Of a stretch of 64,000 nt of DNA, positions 37,239-46,385 are shown one piece after another. The notes below the pieces were generated by a model. The model ran no database searches. It saw nothing but the letters and a program-made list of their open reading frames with translations, and was not told the origin of the DNA. The position numbers and the translations under genes are program-made. Numbering within the stretch: position 1 is the stretch's first letter; every line of letters begins with the position of its first letter. Origin of the DNA: Bog-950 sp964631835. Its GTDB lineage: Bacteria > Bacteroidota > Bacteroidia > Chitinophagales > LD1. The stretch spans positions 1-64,000 of the forward strand of contig CAZWAD010000016.1 in the NCBI GenBank assembly GCA_964631835.1. Reading direction: 5' to 3'.

Positions 37239-38909
37239 CTAAACATCTTTCTTCACTTCAAATATCACAACCTCATCGGTCTCCAAAATTTTATCCAGTA
37301 AATTTGAAGATTTTAGAAATGGCTCTATTGTTTCTTCTTCCTGAGTTAGAACCAATGATTTATGTAGTGTAATAAAATCCAGGTTATTATAGTTAATCAG
37401 TTTTATTAGATTGTTCCCGGATGATACATCCTTTGTAAGTGAATTATTATACATACGAGATTTTGGGAAAAAAGAACCTGAACCGTTAATAACAAAATTT
37501 TTATGCAAAGTTTGCCAGTACATATACCTATACTCCCTGCTATACTCGCTTACGCCATTTACGTACTGGAATCTTTCTGTAAAAAGACTTGAGGGTAGTT
37601 CGGCAATGACTTTAGAATGTTGTTTTGTATAAAAATTAACATATTCTTCGGGAGGCACTAAAGCAGTTGCATTTCCGCTCTCAATAGGAAAAGGGAATGG
37701 AGCATTTTCCAATATAAATACTATCATAATTGAAACAAAAACCGGTTGATAATACCGCAGATGTTGTTGTATATATACTAGCCCAAAAGAAAATAGTACA
37801 GAAAGGCAGAAAACTGTAAGTACAAATGTTCTTCCGGGAATTCGATAAAACTGCTGAATAAAATTTATTTTATATAACCAATACAAAGGCATATGAATGG
37901 TTGTTCCGGCCACCTCCAAAGAAGTTCCGAAGGAAACAAGAACAGATATTATTGTAAAAAAAACAAACAGCAGTTTACGCTTGTCTCCTTTTATTGTTCC
38001 CAGTAATGCAAAACCGACAAAAGCCAACCCGATATTTGCAAAATATTGGTTTTTCAATGCCTTGTCACTTATCAAAAACAATTTTTTGTAAATTAAGTTA
38101 TTTGGCCACGATGAAATAAAGTTAACTAATTCAAGACTGTACCTCTGACTAATACCCGGTAGCTCAACCAATGGGTTAAAAACATTTTCACCTTTATGAC
38201 CAAAAAGAATGGAATAAATACCCGGTATCGTAATTAAGACCCCTGTAAAAATCACCACTAGGTAATACTTATAGTGCTTCCCTATTAGTTTAAGCAAAAG
38301 CTCAAAATTGTATAGTAAGATCACCGAAACCATAAGTACGCCAAAAACAAAACTATAGGATGAAAAGTAAAATTGCATACCCAATGCAAAAACAGAATAG
38401 AACAGATATTTAGGCTTCTGCTCAATAAAATATCGTTCTATAAACAAAAGAACAAAAGGCACCATGAAAAATGCAAGAGCATTTATCATTTCCTGATTAC
38501 ATAACATATAACTACAAGTAGAAAAGGAAAGACCTGATAACAGCGAAGCAGGTGCGCTCTTAGTATAGAAATGCGTAAGGCAAAATACACTAAATCCGTT
38601 TAATGCAAAAAGCAATGAAATCAATAAATAAATATTTACTCGATCGCTGAAACCAGGAATACTAATTATTCCATAAAAAAAAGTTTCCCCCCAATATTCT
38701 TCAACGAAATCACCAAGCCGTTTTTCCGGGTAAAAAGCATTTCCATACGTTTCATGAAATACAATTTCACGAAGTTCTAAGAGATTTGTGCGATATACTG
38801 CCAAAGTTCCTATAGCATCAGTATTTCCAATCAATGCGTTGCTCTTAGGAAACGGGAGAAACAAAAGGAGAAAAAATAAGAGATAAACGAAAAAAAAACG
38901 GATTCCCAA
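37239..38909 (-). CDS. Multi-pass membrane protein, paralogue of 25452 gene
   Basis: 556 aa with about ten hydrophobic segments and a soluble C-terminus. The shared C-terminal block here is AELPSSLFTERFQYVNGVSE and YMYWQTLHKNFVINGSGSF. The shared end of the hydrophobic part is FILENAPFPF (IENTPYSF in the paralogue). Likely a membrane glycosyltransferase or glycolipid-handling enzyme; the specific role is unknown. Follows the cytidylyltransferase/oxygenase pair with 42 bp between. Confidence 0.6.
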   Translation of the reverse strand: MGIRFFFVYLLFFLLLFLPFPKSNALIGNTDAIGTLAVYRTNLLELREIVFHETYGNAFYPEKRLGDFVEEYWGETFFYGIISIPGFSDRVNIYLLISLLFALNGFSVFCLTHFYTKSAPASLLSGLSFSTCSYMLCNQEMINALAFFMVPFVLLFIERYFIEQKPKYLFYSVFALGMQFYFSSYSFVFGVLMVSVILLYNFELLLKLIGKHYKYYLVVIFTGVLITIPGIYSILFGHKGENVFNPLVELPGISQRYSLELVNFISSWPNNLIYKKLFLISDKALKNQYFANIGLAFVGFALLGTIKGDKRKLLFVFFTIISVLVSFGTSLEVAGTTIHMPLYWLYKINFIQQFYRIPGRTFVLTVFCLSVLFSFGLVYIQQHLRYYQPVFVSIMIVFILENAPFPFPIESGNATALVPPEEYVNFYTKQHSKVIAELPSSLFTERFQYVNGVSEYSREYRYMYWQTLHKNFVINGSGSFFPKSRMYNNSLTKDVSSGNNLIKLINYNNLDFITLHKSLVLTQEEETIEPFLKSSNLLDKILETDEVVIFEVKKDV

Positions 38910-38990
38910 TAAATCGAGTAATTAACGAAATTTGCTGCAATAATACCACATAAATGCCATAAAGGCACGTTTATAACCCATCGCTGGAAC

Positions 38991-40415
38991 TTGAAGAAGA
39001 GGATTATTCTTTTTGATTTACCCACCTATCCTAAAGGTGTTTTACCCCTGTCACTCATAACAGTGGCTTCCAATTTAAAACCATCTTTCGATGTGGAAAT
39101 AATTGATTTAAATCTAGAGGAAATCGCTGTACTTCATGATAGTCTATTGATGAAAAATGTGGTTTTGTTTGGTTTCAAAGTAAGTGCTCAAAATTTTAAG
39201 CAGGCAGTTGAATTTACCAAACTTCTAAAAGAGAATAATCCTAATATTCCTATTGTTTGGGGAGGAGAATTACCCACTTTGATTCCCGAGGATTGTCTTA
39301 AGTACTCCACCTGTGTTGTGACTGGGTTATTTGAAAATATAGCCGACCGGTTTATTTCTGACTTGCAGGCAGGAAAACTTCTTAATAAATATTCATCTGA
39401 AGCAAAAACTGTCAGCTTCGGTAAATGTCCAACGATTGATTACAACACAGTAAAATCCATCCATAAGTACTATTCGTTTATGGGTATGCCTTTAGAAACA
39501 TCTAGAGGTTGTACCGAGAAATGCACATTTTGTATGGTACATTCCATGCAAAATGTAAATTATAGTTTTAAAACTAAAGAGCGAATTGGGCAAGAATTAT
39601 CAAACCTGAACGGGCATTTCTTGAATGTAATTGATTATAATTTTGCTGTAAATGAAAATCATGTTTTGGAAGTCGCTAATGCTATTAAGAATTCAGGAGC
39701 AGTCGGCTGGATGGCGGAGATGTGTATTGAATCGCTCGATAATGAAAACGTATTAGTGGCACTAAAGGAAAGCCGCTGCAAAATAATTTACTGCGGCATT
39801 GAAACTATTGAAGAGACCGCGCTTCAGTCTATTCATAAAATGAATACTAATCGCATTTCTAATTATGAAAGAATAATCCGGAAAGCCCAGTCGTACGGAA
39901 TTCAGGTTGCCGCTGGAATAATTCTTGGTATTGAAGGAATGAAATACGAAACTTTCAACCTGCTGTTTGATTTCTTTTCCAGAACCGGAATTATTTATGC
40001 CAAACTAACTTTCCTGACTTATAATCCCGGAACCAAATCGCAGAAGTACATGGCAAAAAAGGGTACATTTCTGTCCTCGGAAATTGAAGATTACGATGGT
40101 AATCATTTGACTTATGTGCATAATAATAGTGATCGCCAAGAAGTAATCTCAGGTGTTTCGGAATTTATTAGAAAATTTTATTCGTTTAAGGAAATAGTTG
40201 CCCGTTCTAAAAACACGAATTTAACTATGCTCCAAAGGCTTGAATTTATTTTGTTCAACCTGTGTTACAGACAAGTATATTTAGACTGGATTAGCTACCG
40301 GATTTTTGAGGGTAACGAAAACTTTAACAAATTGTTAGTTCAAAAATTTAGAAAAACATTTTCGGTTCAACTGGCCGAGAAATTACTTTTTATTGTCAGA
40401 AAACTGCAGACCTGA
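38991..40415 (+). CDS. B12-binding-domain radical SAM protein, copy 3
   Basis: 474 aa from TTG 38991 (no ATG gives the KKRIILFDLPTYPKGVLPLS start). N-terminal cobalamin-binding-like domain (about 1-140), then the radical SAM motif CxxxCxxC in ETSRGCTEKCTFCMVHS near residue 174, and an extended C-terminal region. It differs from the tandem pair at 22-25 kb. Placed within the glycan island with a heme lipoprotein 2 bp downstream, so the two are probably one operon. Substrate unknown. Confidence 0.82.
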   Translation: MKKRIILFDLPTYPKGVLPLSLITVASNLKPSFDVEIIDLNLEEIAVLHDSLLMKNVVLFGFKVSAQNFKQAVEFTKLLKENNPNIPIVWGGELPTLIPEDCLKYSTCVVTGLFENIADRFISDLQAGKLLNKYSSEAKTVSFGKCPTIDYNTVKSIHKYYSFMGMPLETSRGCTEKCTFCMVHSMQNVNYSFKTKERIGQELSNLNGHFLNVIDYNFAVNENHVLEVANAIKNSGAVGWMAEMCIESLDNENVLVALKESRCKIIYCGIETIEETALQSIHKMNTNRISNYERIIRKAQSYGIQVAAGIILGIEGMKYETFNLLFDFFSRTGIIYAKLTFLTYNPGTKSQKYMAKKGTFLSSEIEDYDGNHLTYVHNNSDRQEVISGVSEFIRKFYSFKEIVARSKNTNLTMLQRLEFILFNLCYRQVYLDWISYRIFEGNENFNKLLVQKFRKTFSVQLAEKLLFIVRKLQT

Positions 40416-40417
40416 AA

Positions 40418-41617
40418 ATGGGGAGGAGATTTGCATATTTATTTTTCCTGGCGAGTTTTACTTGTATCTTACTGATATGCTGCCGAAATAATGTGAAGAG
40501 TCCCCATGAAATGGATGCAGCAGGATTTAGCTTGTTAAGCAGAACTCAGCAGGTTGAAAAATGTGGTTCATGCCATAAAGACATTTTAAAAAATGAATTG
40601 GAGGGGCCGCACGCTAACTCTTACAAGAAGCTAATGGAACATATTGAGTTTATAAATTCATCTCGTTTTGACCAAAAAGAGTATGCAGAACTTGTGGAAA
40701 CTGCCAAACTAAATTGCATGCGCTGCCATGCACCGGAAAATTTGTACGAAACAATTTTTAAAAACTATTCTACCTCTTCCGATTCCCTAATAAATCTTTT
40801 TACTCATCAAGGCCCAGTCTTCCCTGAATGGAGGAAAGATTCCGCAAGTCTTATAACAGGTGTGGATTGCATGAGTTGTCATTTTGACGGTAAAAGGGTT
40901 GTTACCGGAAAAACTTTCTCTGTTTCAAAAACTGATAGTTGTCCGTCATTTTGTTCTCCACTGGCGAGTAATTTGTTTTCCTCTAATGCAAACTGCGCCC
41001 CTTGTCATTATGATGCAGTTTCGGGCATGTATCATTTGACCGATGCAGATGAAAAAACTCTCAGTAGTTGTTCTTCTTCATGTCATCAGGAGTACCAAAA
41101 CAATACGGGCACACATTATTACTGGTGGCTACATGACCCTTCGGATAAAACAAGGCCCGTAGTTTTAGGGGGAATATTTAATGGACTGGTGTTTTCACTT
41201 AATAATACATCATCAGTTCTTAACGCTCGATGGAACAATTATGCAATTCCGCATACCATGAATGAATGCAGGGAAATAACAGCCTTAGTTGAAGTCAAAT
41301 CAAGTGATAATACACTCCTTGCTTCAAAAAAAATAAGGCTTAACCGCAAAGATTTTCATGATAAAGCTGCGCTTTCAGCGTGTTTTAAGGATAAAAAAGT
41401 ACCAGGATACCGAGGGGAGGAATTTACTGAAATTGCAAAATCAATTTCTTCATCCATTAGTTTGCCTCCATACACTGGAAATGAGTTGAAAATTTCAATT
41501 TCTGGTGGTCATAAACCTCAATATTGGTTTCCAGATTCTTTGATTGAATGGATTTATGAAAAGGATACAATCTTAAATTTGAAAAACACCGTAAAAGAGC
41601 ATCCTAGTAAAAAATAA
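40418..41617 (+). CDS. Five-heme c-type cytochrome lipoprotein
   Basis: 399 aa. Lipoprotein-type signal with ILLICC at residues 17-22. Four CXXCH sites at C49GSCH, C100MRCH, C151MSCH and C193APCH, plus one CX3CH site at C218SSSCH. The spacing and the family feel are those of cytochrome c-554/multiheme electron-transfer proteins. It would sit outside the cytoplasm, anchored by lipid. It is an unexpected neighbour in a sugar cluster and directly follows the radical SAM gene. Confidence 0.8.
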   Translation: MGRRFAYLFFLASFTCILLICCRNNVKSPHEMDAAGFSLLSRTQQVEKCGSCHKDILKNELEGPHANSYKKLMEHIEFINSSRFDQKEYAELVETAKLNCMRCHAPENLYETIFKNYSTSSDSLINLFTHQGPVFPEWRKDSASLITGVDCMSCHFDGKRVVTGKTFSVSKTDSCPSFCSPLASNLFSSNANCAPCHYDAVSGMYHLTDADEKTLSSCSSSCHQEYQNNTGTHYYWWLHDPSDKTRPVVLGGIFNGLVFSLNNTSSVLNARWNNYAIPHTMNECREITALVEVKSSDNTLLASKKIRLNRKDFHDKAALSACFKDKKVPGYRGEEFTEIAKSISSSISLPPYTGNELKISISGGHKPQYWFPDSLIEWIYEKDTILNLKNTVKEHPSKK

Positions 41618-41652
41618 AAAGGGTTAACTGAAGATTAGAAGTTTTTAAAGAG

Positions 41653-42975
41653 TCAAATCTTCGAACTTTCCCATTCCAACGCTGGCATCAATCCTCCGGG
41701 AAATTTCCCGTTATAGTTCAATAATCCTAAGTAGGCCTCATCATAATGAACCGTAAAGGTAAGGGCATTTCTAACATGCAGTAATTCTTCATCGTTTTCT
41801 TTTAACACAAACGCATCAACAGAAAAAACTCCGTTATTGAATAAAAAAGAAGGTATGCGGCATGTTAACTTATACTTCCCTGGTTCTTTATCCAATGTAT
41901 ATTTCGTTCCGTTTTTCAAAAAAGGATTGGCTATAAAGACTGGAACTGTAAGGTTATAGGAGAACATGTAACAAAACATGGTGGGAATGTCAGTTAGTTT
42001 TTTGTATAGTGCTTCAATAGTAAGGTTGTCTTCTGATTTGAAAAAGGCCGTCTTAGTGTCGTTAAATATCCGTAGTGATAGCAACTTGATATCTTCATTT
42101 CCAGGGCACTTCTTTTCCAACCAAGTGACTTTTGTTTTTCCCAAAGCCGTGTGGTGGCCAGATTCGGTATTTGCCGTTCTTTTAATCGTTACACTCTCCC
42201 CTTCAGATACCTCTTCCCAGCTTGCTTCTGTATTTTGTCCTGCCAGATATTTCTGAACTGACTCGGACATATATTCAACTATAACATCAGATACTTTGCC
42301 AAATGCCTTCAGTTCACCTTTTTCCAATAAAACGCAATGACTGCAGACTTTTGAAACTGAGTCCAATGAGTGACTCGCAAAAACTACTGTCTTTCCGTTA
42401 TGTTTCAGTTTTTGTATTGCATCCATTGACTTAATCTGAAATTCATTATCACCAACGCTCATCACCTCGTCAAGAACTAAAATATCGGCATCAAGATTTA
42501 CGACAAGGGAGAAGGCTAAGCGGAGATACATTCCTGATGAGTAGTATTTGACAGGAGAATCTATAAAGTCTCCAATTCCGCTAAATTCCAAAATCTTAGA
42601 AAGTTTCTGCTGGGTTTTCTTCTTATTTTCACCTAATATGCTGGCGGTAAGAAAAACATTCTGTCTGCCCGTTAAATCCGGATGGAATCCTGAACCAATA
42701 TCTAAAACCGATAAAACTCTTCCCTTCAGCCTTACCTCCCCTTCCGAAGGCAGTAAAATACCGGACAAAATTTTCAGCAATGTTGTTTTTCCGCTGCCAT
42801 TTTCTCCAATAACACCCAACGAATCTCCTTTATTTAAACTGAAACTGATATCCGTCAAAGCTTGAACTACATAATTATCGAAAACTGTTTGACCTGTTAG
42901 AAACCGTTTATGTAACTGTTTAACTTCAATGATAGGTAAAAACTTTTCCTTCATCCCACTGAATTTATTTACCAT
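41653..42975 (-). CDS. Wzt-type ABC transporter ATPase with C-terminal substrate-binding domain
   Basis: 440 aa (ATG 42954 is an alternative start). Walker A GENGSGKTTLLK, signature YSSGMYLRLAFS and Walker B ILVLDEVMSVGD at about 55-190. The last ~150 residues form a beta-rich Wzt-C-like domain, which in homologues binds the non-reducing end of the O-antigen before export. Residues 175-270 include an ATPase tail. No Wzm-type permease is visible in this window. It is the last gene of the PhyH operon. Confidence 0.88.
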   Translation of the reverse strand: MVNKFSGMKEKFLPIIEVKQLHKRFLTGQTVFDNYVVQALTDISFSLNKGDSLGVIGENGSGKTTLLKILSGILLPSEGEVRLKGRVLSVLDIGSGFHPDLTGRQNVFLTASILGENKKKTQQKLSKILEFSGIGDFIDSPVKYYSSGMYLRLAFSLVVNLDADILVLDEVMSVGDNEFQIKSMDAIQKLKHNGKTVVFASHSLDSVSKVCSHCVLLEKGELKAFGKVSDVIVEYMSESVQKYLAGQNTEASWEEVSEGESVTIKRTANTESGHHTALGKTKVTWLEKKCPGNEDIKLLSLRIFNDTKTAFFKSEDNLTIEALYKKLTDIPTMFCYMFSYNLTVPVFIANPFLKNGTKYTLDKEPGKYKLTCRIPSFLFNNGVFSVDAFVLKENDEELLHVRNALTFTVHYDEAYLGLLNYNGKFPGGLMPALEWESSKI

Positions 42976-43780
42976 CTATGATAGCAATAAACTCACTATC
43001 GGATATTGCGGGAGGGATATAATCAAAAATTCCTAAACTGTTGAATCCATCCGGTCTTTGGGATATTTCTGTTTCTAAATAAAAATTTGTTGGCGCTTCG
43101 AAAAGTTCAGCTTTTTCTTTAGGCAAGTCCGAATGCTGAAGGTAAACCTCGGGTCTTGCTTCTGTGGGCAACATGGCAAGAATAATTGCTGGTCGTAGGG
43201 AGGAAGTCTTATTATCATCCGAACCATGAATTATACGTGAATGAAAAAACAGAGCTTCACCGGCTTTCATCTCCATCACTTTCATACGGGGTTTTATCAG
43301 GTGGTCATACTGCTCATAAGCAAAAGGTAATCCAATTCCTCTAAGAGGGTACGGTAGCTTATGGCTATTTGGCAGGATTTGCAAACTTCCGTTTTCTTTA
43401 TTTACATCAACCAAAGGTATCCAAACATTTACACATGTGTATAGTTCCTCGTTTGCATGCCAATCATCATTATGCAGGTCACAAGTACCACCATCACCGG
43501 GGTGTTTTATTGCAAAGTTGTATGCCAGTACTTTATAGTTATGAAAATGTGAGTTTATTGTTTGTCCTATCAACCGTTCCAGTTCATCATTAATTTTTCT
43601 CCTGTGAGACTTATCGGGACTGGCAAGCGTGTTATAAAATTTATCTTTCAGCAGGGAGTCGCTATCATAATAAAGCTGTAAGCATTGTCGAACTTGCTCC
43701 GAACTGAGTAATGAGTCAACAAAGTATCCTTTATCAAGCAATTCAGAATCTCTTACCCCTTCAGAAAATATTCTTCTCAT
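42965..43780 (-). CDS. Phytanoyl-CoA dioxygenase (PhyH)-family protein A
   Basis: 271 aa. Fe(II)/2OG facial triad: H103-N-D105 in DLHNDDWH, H185 in RIIHGSDDN and 2OG-binding R196. Conserved VWIPLVDVNKENGSLQILPN block between them. Start ATG gives the shared array-type N-terminus MRRIFSEGV...LLDKGYFV. Overlaps the downstream ABC ATPase. Substrate unknown. Confidence 0.86.
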   Translation of the reverse strand: MRRIFSEGVRDSELLDKGYFVDSLLSSEQVRQCLQLYYDSDSLLKDKFYNTLASPDKSHRRKINDELERLIGQTINSHFHNYKVLAYNFAIKHPGDGGTCDLHNDDWHANEELYTCVNVWIPLVDVNKENGSLQILPNSHKLPYPLRGIGLPFAYEQYDHLIKPRMKVMEMKAGEALFFHSRIIHGSDDNKTSSLRPAIILAMLPTEARPEVYLQHSDLPKEKAELFEAPTNFYLETEISQRPDGFNSLGIFDYIPPAISDSEFIAIIDGK

Positions 43781-43808
43781 ATTTATGAATTTGCTGCTTT
43801 GTCAAAGC

Positions 43809-44633
43809 CTAAGTTAAAGCACTTTCAATTATTTTTTCGCTGTTTTTGCTAACCTCAATTAGCTGTAGCGTAATATTTTCGGGTGAATTCTTTGTAAAAA
43901 AGGTTTCAATTAAGAAGTCATCACCTAAATGCAATTTGAAGTATTCCCCGGTCTTCAAATCACGGTGGTAATGAACGGGACTTGCTTCTGAAGGAATAAA
44001 CACCATCCCGGCAGCTATTCGTTTCTTACTGCTGTGGTTAGGCGCAGAAGAGTGAAGCAAACGCTGGTCGAATAATAGTATATCACCTGTTTTCATTAGA
44101 ATTTCTTTGAATGCCCCGGCATTATAGTGTTCAGGAAACGAAAAGTAAGGGGTATCAATATTGCTACCCCGGATTCCACAATTGGTCAAATGACTGCCCT
44201 TTACCAACTTAAATCCCCCGTTGTATCCTGTTATATCGCACATAGGTATCCATGCAGTAACACCTGTGTATTTTTCCTCATCTACTATTGTCCAGTCGCG
44301 ATGCACGGTTACTTCCCCTTCGGTTGAAGGGTATTTTGCCAAAAAATAGGCAAGTATGTTTTTATAATCATTAAAAACCGGAAAAAAGTAAGGAGAGAGT
44401 ATAGACGAAACAAACTGATTCACCTTTTTCCTGTATGAGTAATTGGGGCTCCAGTGTGTTGTGAAAAAGGGGGTGTTAATCTGTGAATCAGATAAAGTTG
44501 AATCAAAAAAGTTTTGAAGAGTAATTAAAACATCTGTTGGAATAAAATTTTCCAGAAGTACATACCCGTTTTCTTCAAATGCACTCTGTAAATTTTCGTC
44601 TAAAAAAATCTTGTATTTCTTCATTATGCTCAT
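43809..44633 (-). CDS. PhyH-family protein B
   Basis: 274 aa (ATG 44624 alternative). H111-R-D113 in VTVHRDWTIVDEEKY, H194 in RLLHSSAPN and R205. Block TAWIPMCDITGYNGGFKLVK. The C-terminus has the array's shared segment PSEASPVHYHRDLKTGEY, which might bind a substrate common to the set. 28 bp upstream of protein A and 7 bp after protein C. Confidence 0.86.
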   Translation of the reverse strand: MSIMKKYKIFLDENLQSAFEENGYVLLENFIPTDVLITLQNFFDSTLSDSQINTPFFTTHWSPNYSYRKKVNQFVSSILSPYFFPVFNDYKNILAYFLAKYPSTEGEVTVHRDWTIVDEEKYTGVTAWIPMCDITGYNGGFKLVKGSHLTNCGIRGSNIDTPYFSFPEHYNAGAFKEILMKTGDILLFDQRLLHSSAPNHSSKKRIAAGMVFIPSEASPVHYHRDLKTGEYFKLHLGDDFLIETFFTKNSPENITLQLIEVSKNSEKIIESALT

Positions 44634-44640
44634 TTCCTTA

Positions 44641-45546
44641 TTATAATGAATACCTTTTTATCAACTCTATCATTTCTTCTTCGCCTAAACTAGTTACGTC
44701 ATATGTCTCGTCATCCAATTTTGAATATGGCGGGCATGGCGGACGCTGCATAAAATCGAAATTGTAAAAAAAGTCTATATCCACATTGTACACCTCTATT
44801 TTTCCTGTCAATGTATTTTCATCCTTATAATGATGAAGAAATAAGGCTTCTCTAGGTTTTATAAAATAATTGATAGCAGTTCGGATATCACTTCCCATAT
44901 TACTTGAAGAATGGTGAATAGTAGCGCTATCGAAAAACAGAACTTCTCCCGCTTTCATAGGTATAGGTGTCAAGTTCTGAAAAATGAGATGCTGCATTCC
45001 GTCATATAACCAGGGAATGTTAAGAGAACGAAACCTGTTTCCCCAAAGATGGCTTCCCTTCAGAACATGCATTGCGCCTGTATTTATATCTGTATCAACT
45101 AAAGCTACCCAAGCATATACTGCGGGGTATTTTGTTTCATCAGTATGGCTGCTGTCCTGATGTGAAGTAAGTTCACTAATCGGTGAAGGCCTTTTAGCTA
45201 AAAAAATACCTCCGATAAAATCAGCAGATGCATTATCGAAATATATCTCAAGCCTCTGTGGTAAAATTTTGTCGATACACCGCCTGGCAAAGCTGCGAAT
45301 ACGAACATCATCCACACGTCCGCTTGTCCAGTGCGTTTCGGGTAGTGGCTTGTCCAGCATTTTCAGAAGCTGGAAAAAATCGTGGTTTAGCTGAACAACA
45401 TCGGAGTTATCAAGGAGTGGCTGAACGGAATAACCCTGCCGTTCAATTTCATTTTGTATTTCCTTGTTGCGAAAAAAAGGGAAATCAAACCGGGCGCGAT
45501 TCGCGTTCCTTTCCGGGTAAAATATATTACTCAGCAGTTTGTTCAT
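44641..45546 (-). CDS. PhyH-family protein C
   Basis: 301 aa. H129-Q-D131 in LTSHQDSSHTDETKY, H211/H212 in ATIHHSSSN and R222. The Trp that follows the HxD motif in most paralogues is Ser here. Shared C-terminal segment KPREALFLHHYKDENTLTGK. Slightly longer N-terminus than the others. The start overlaps the stop of protein D by 20 bp, so it is translationally coupled. Confidence 0.86.
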   Translation of the reverse strand: MNKLLSNIFYPERNANRARFDFPFFRNKEIQNEIERQGYSVQPLLDNSDVVQLNHDFFQLLKMLDKPLPETHWTSGRVDDVRIRSFARRCIDKILPQRLEIYFDNASADFIGGIFLAKRPSPISELTSHQDSSHTDETKYPAVYAWVALVDTDINTGAMHVLKGSHLWGNRFRSLNIPWLYDGMQHLIFQNLTPIPMKAGEVLFFDSATIHHSSSNMGSDIRTAINYFIKPREALFLHHYKDENTLTGKIEVYNVDIDFFYNFDFMQRPPCPPYSKLDDETYDVTSLGEEEMIELIKRYSL

Positions 45547-46363
45547 GCTCTAACCTTTCTATATCATCTATAGTAATCTGACTGAAAACAGCAGGGATTT
45601 CACCTAAACTCATTTCATGTTTTGGTTTATTGGGCATATCGAAAAAGTCTACCTGGCGAAATTGGTCTGGATCCATTTTCAAAATTTCCAGCCGGTGATT
45701 GTCAGAAGGTGGCTTGTAATAATGAATCAACTGCGCTTCATCGGGAATCATAGCCATAACCGCAGCCAGACGTATCTGGTTTGAACCATTTTCAGGTGAC
45801 GCATGAATCAGTCTGTGATCAAACACAACTGCATCTCCTTTTTTGAGTGGCAAATCTGTAAGAAACCGATCATGAAGTATGCCACGGATACGTTCGAATA
45901 AAACGGGAGTATTCATGCCTCTTGGATACCCTGCATAAATATGACTTCTCTCCACTACTTGCAGATTTCCATTACTATAATCCATATCACAAAGCGCTAC
46001 CCAAAGGCTTATAGAACGGAATTTCACTTCATCAACCAAAGTCCAGTCCTGATGGAGAAGCATATCGCTATTTGTGCCTGGACGTTTTACAGTAAACACT
46101 CCCATTACCGGCTTATAATTATCAATAAATTTAAGTGAAAAAGGCATCAGGGTCTCGGTAATTTTTTTAAATACCATATCTCGGTAATCCGAGTTGTGAT
46201 TCCAGTTTGAAATTGTAAAAGCGCGTTGGTCAGCAATGTCGTTTTGGGTGAAAAACTGGGCGAGGTTATCGCATGTTTCATCCGATACCATTTCTTGCAG
46301 AATTACGTATCCCTTACGACTAATGGCTTCCTCTAACCCCTTGTTTGCAAAAATTTTTCTCAT
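45527..46363 (-). CDS. PhyH-family protein D
   Basis: 278 aa. H104-Q-D106 in MLLHQDWTLVDEVKF, H187 in RLIHASPEN and R198. Shared block SLWVALCDMDYSNGNLQVVE and C-terminal PDEAQLIHYYKPPSDNHR. 22 bp downstream of the radical SAM/SPASM gene. Active-site residues appear intact. Confidence 0.86.
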   Translation of the reverse strand: MRKIFANKGLEEAISRKGYVILQEMVSDETCDNLAQFFTQNDIADQRAFTISNWNHNSDYRDMVFKKITETLMPFSLKFIDNYKPVMGVFTVKRPGTNSDMLLHQDWTLVDEVKFRSISLWVALCDMDYSNGNLQVVERSHIYAGYPRGMNTPVLFERIRGILHDRFLTDLPLKKGDAVVFDHRLIHASPENGSNQIRLAAVMAMIPDEAQLIHYYKPPSDNHRLEILKMDPDQFRQVDFFDMPNKPKHEMSLGEIPAVFSQITIDDIERLEHEQTAE

Positions 46364-46385
46364 AGTAAAAAATGAGCCTATTCAA

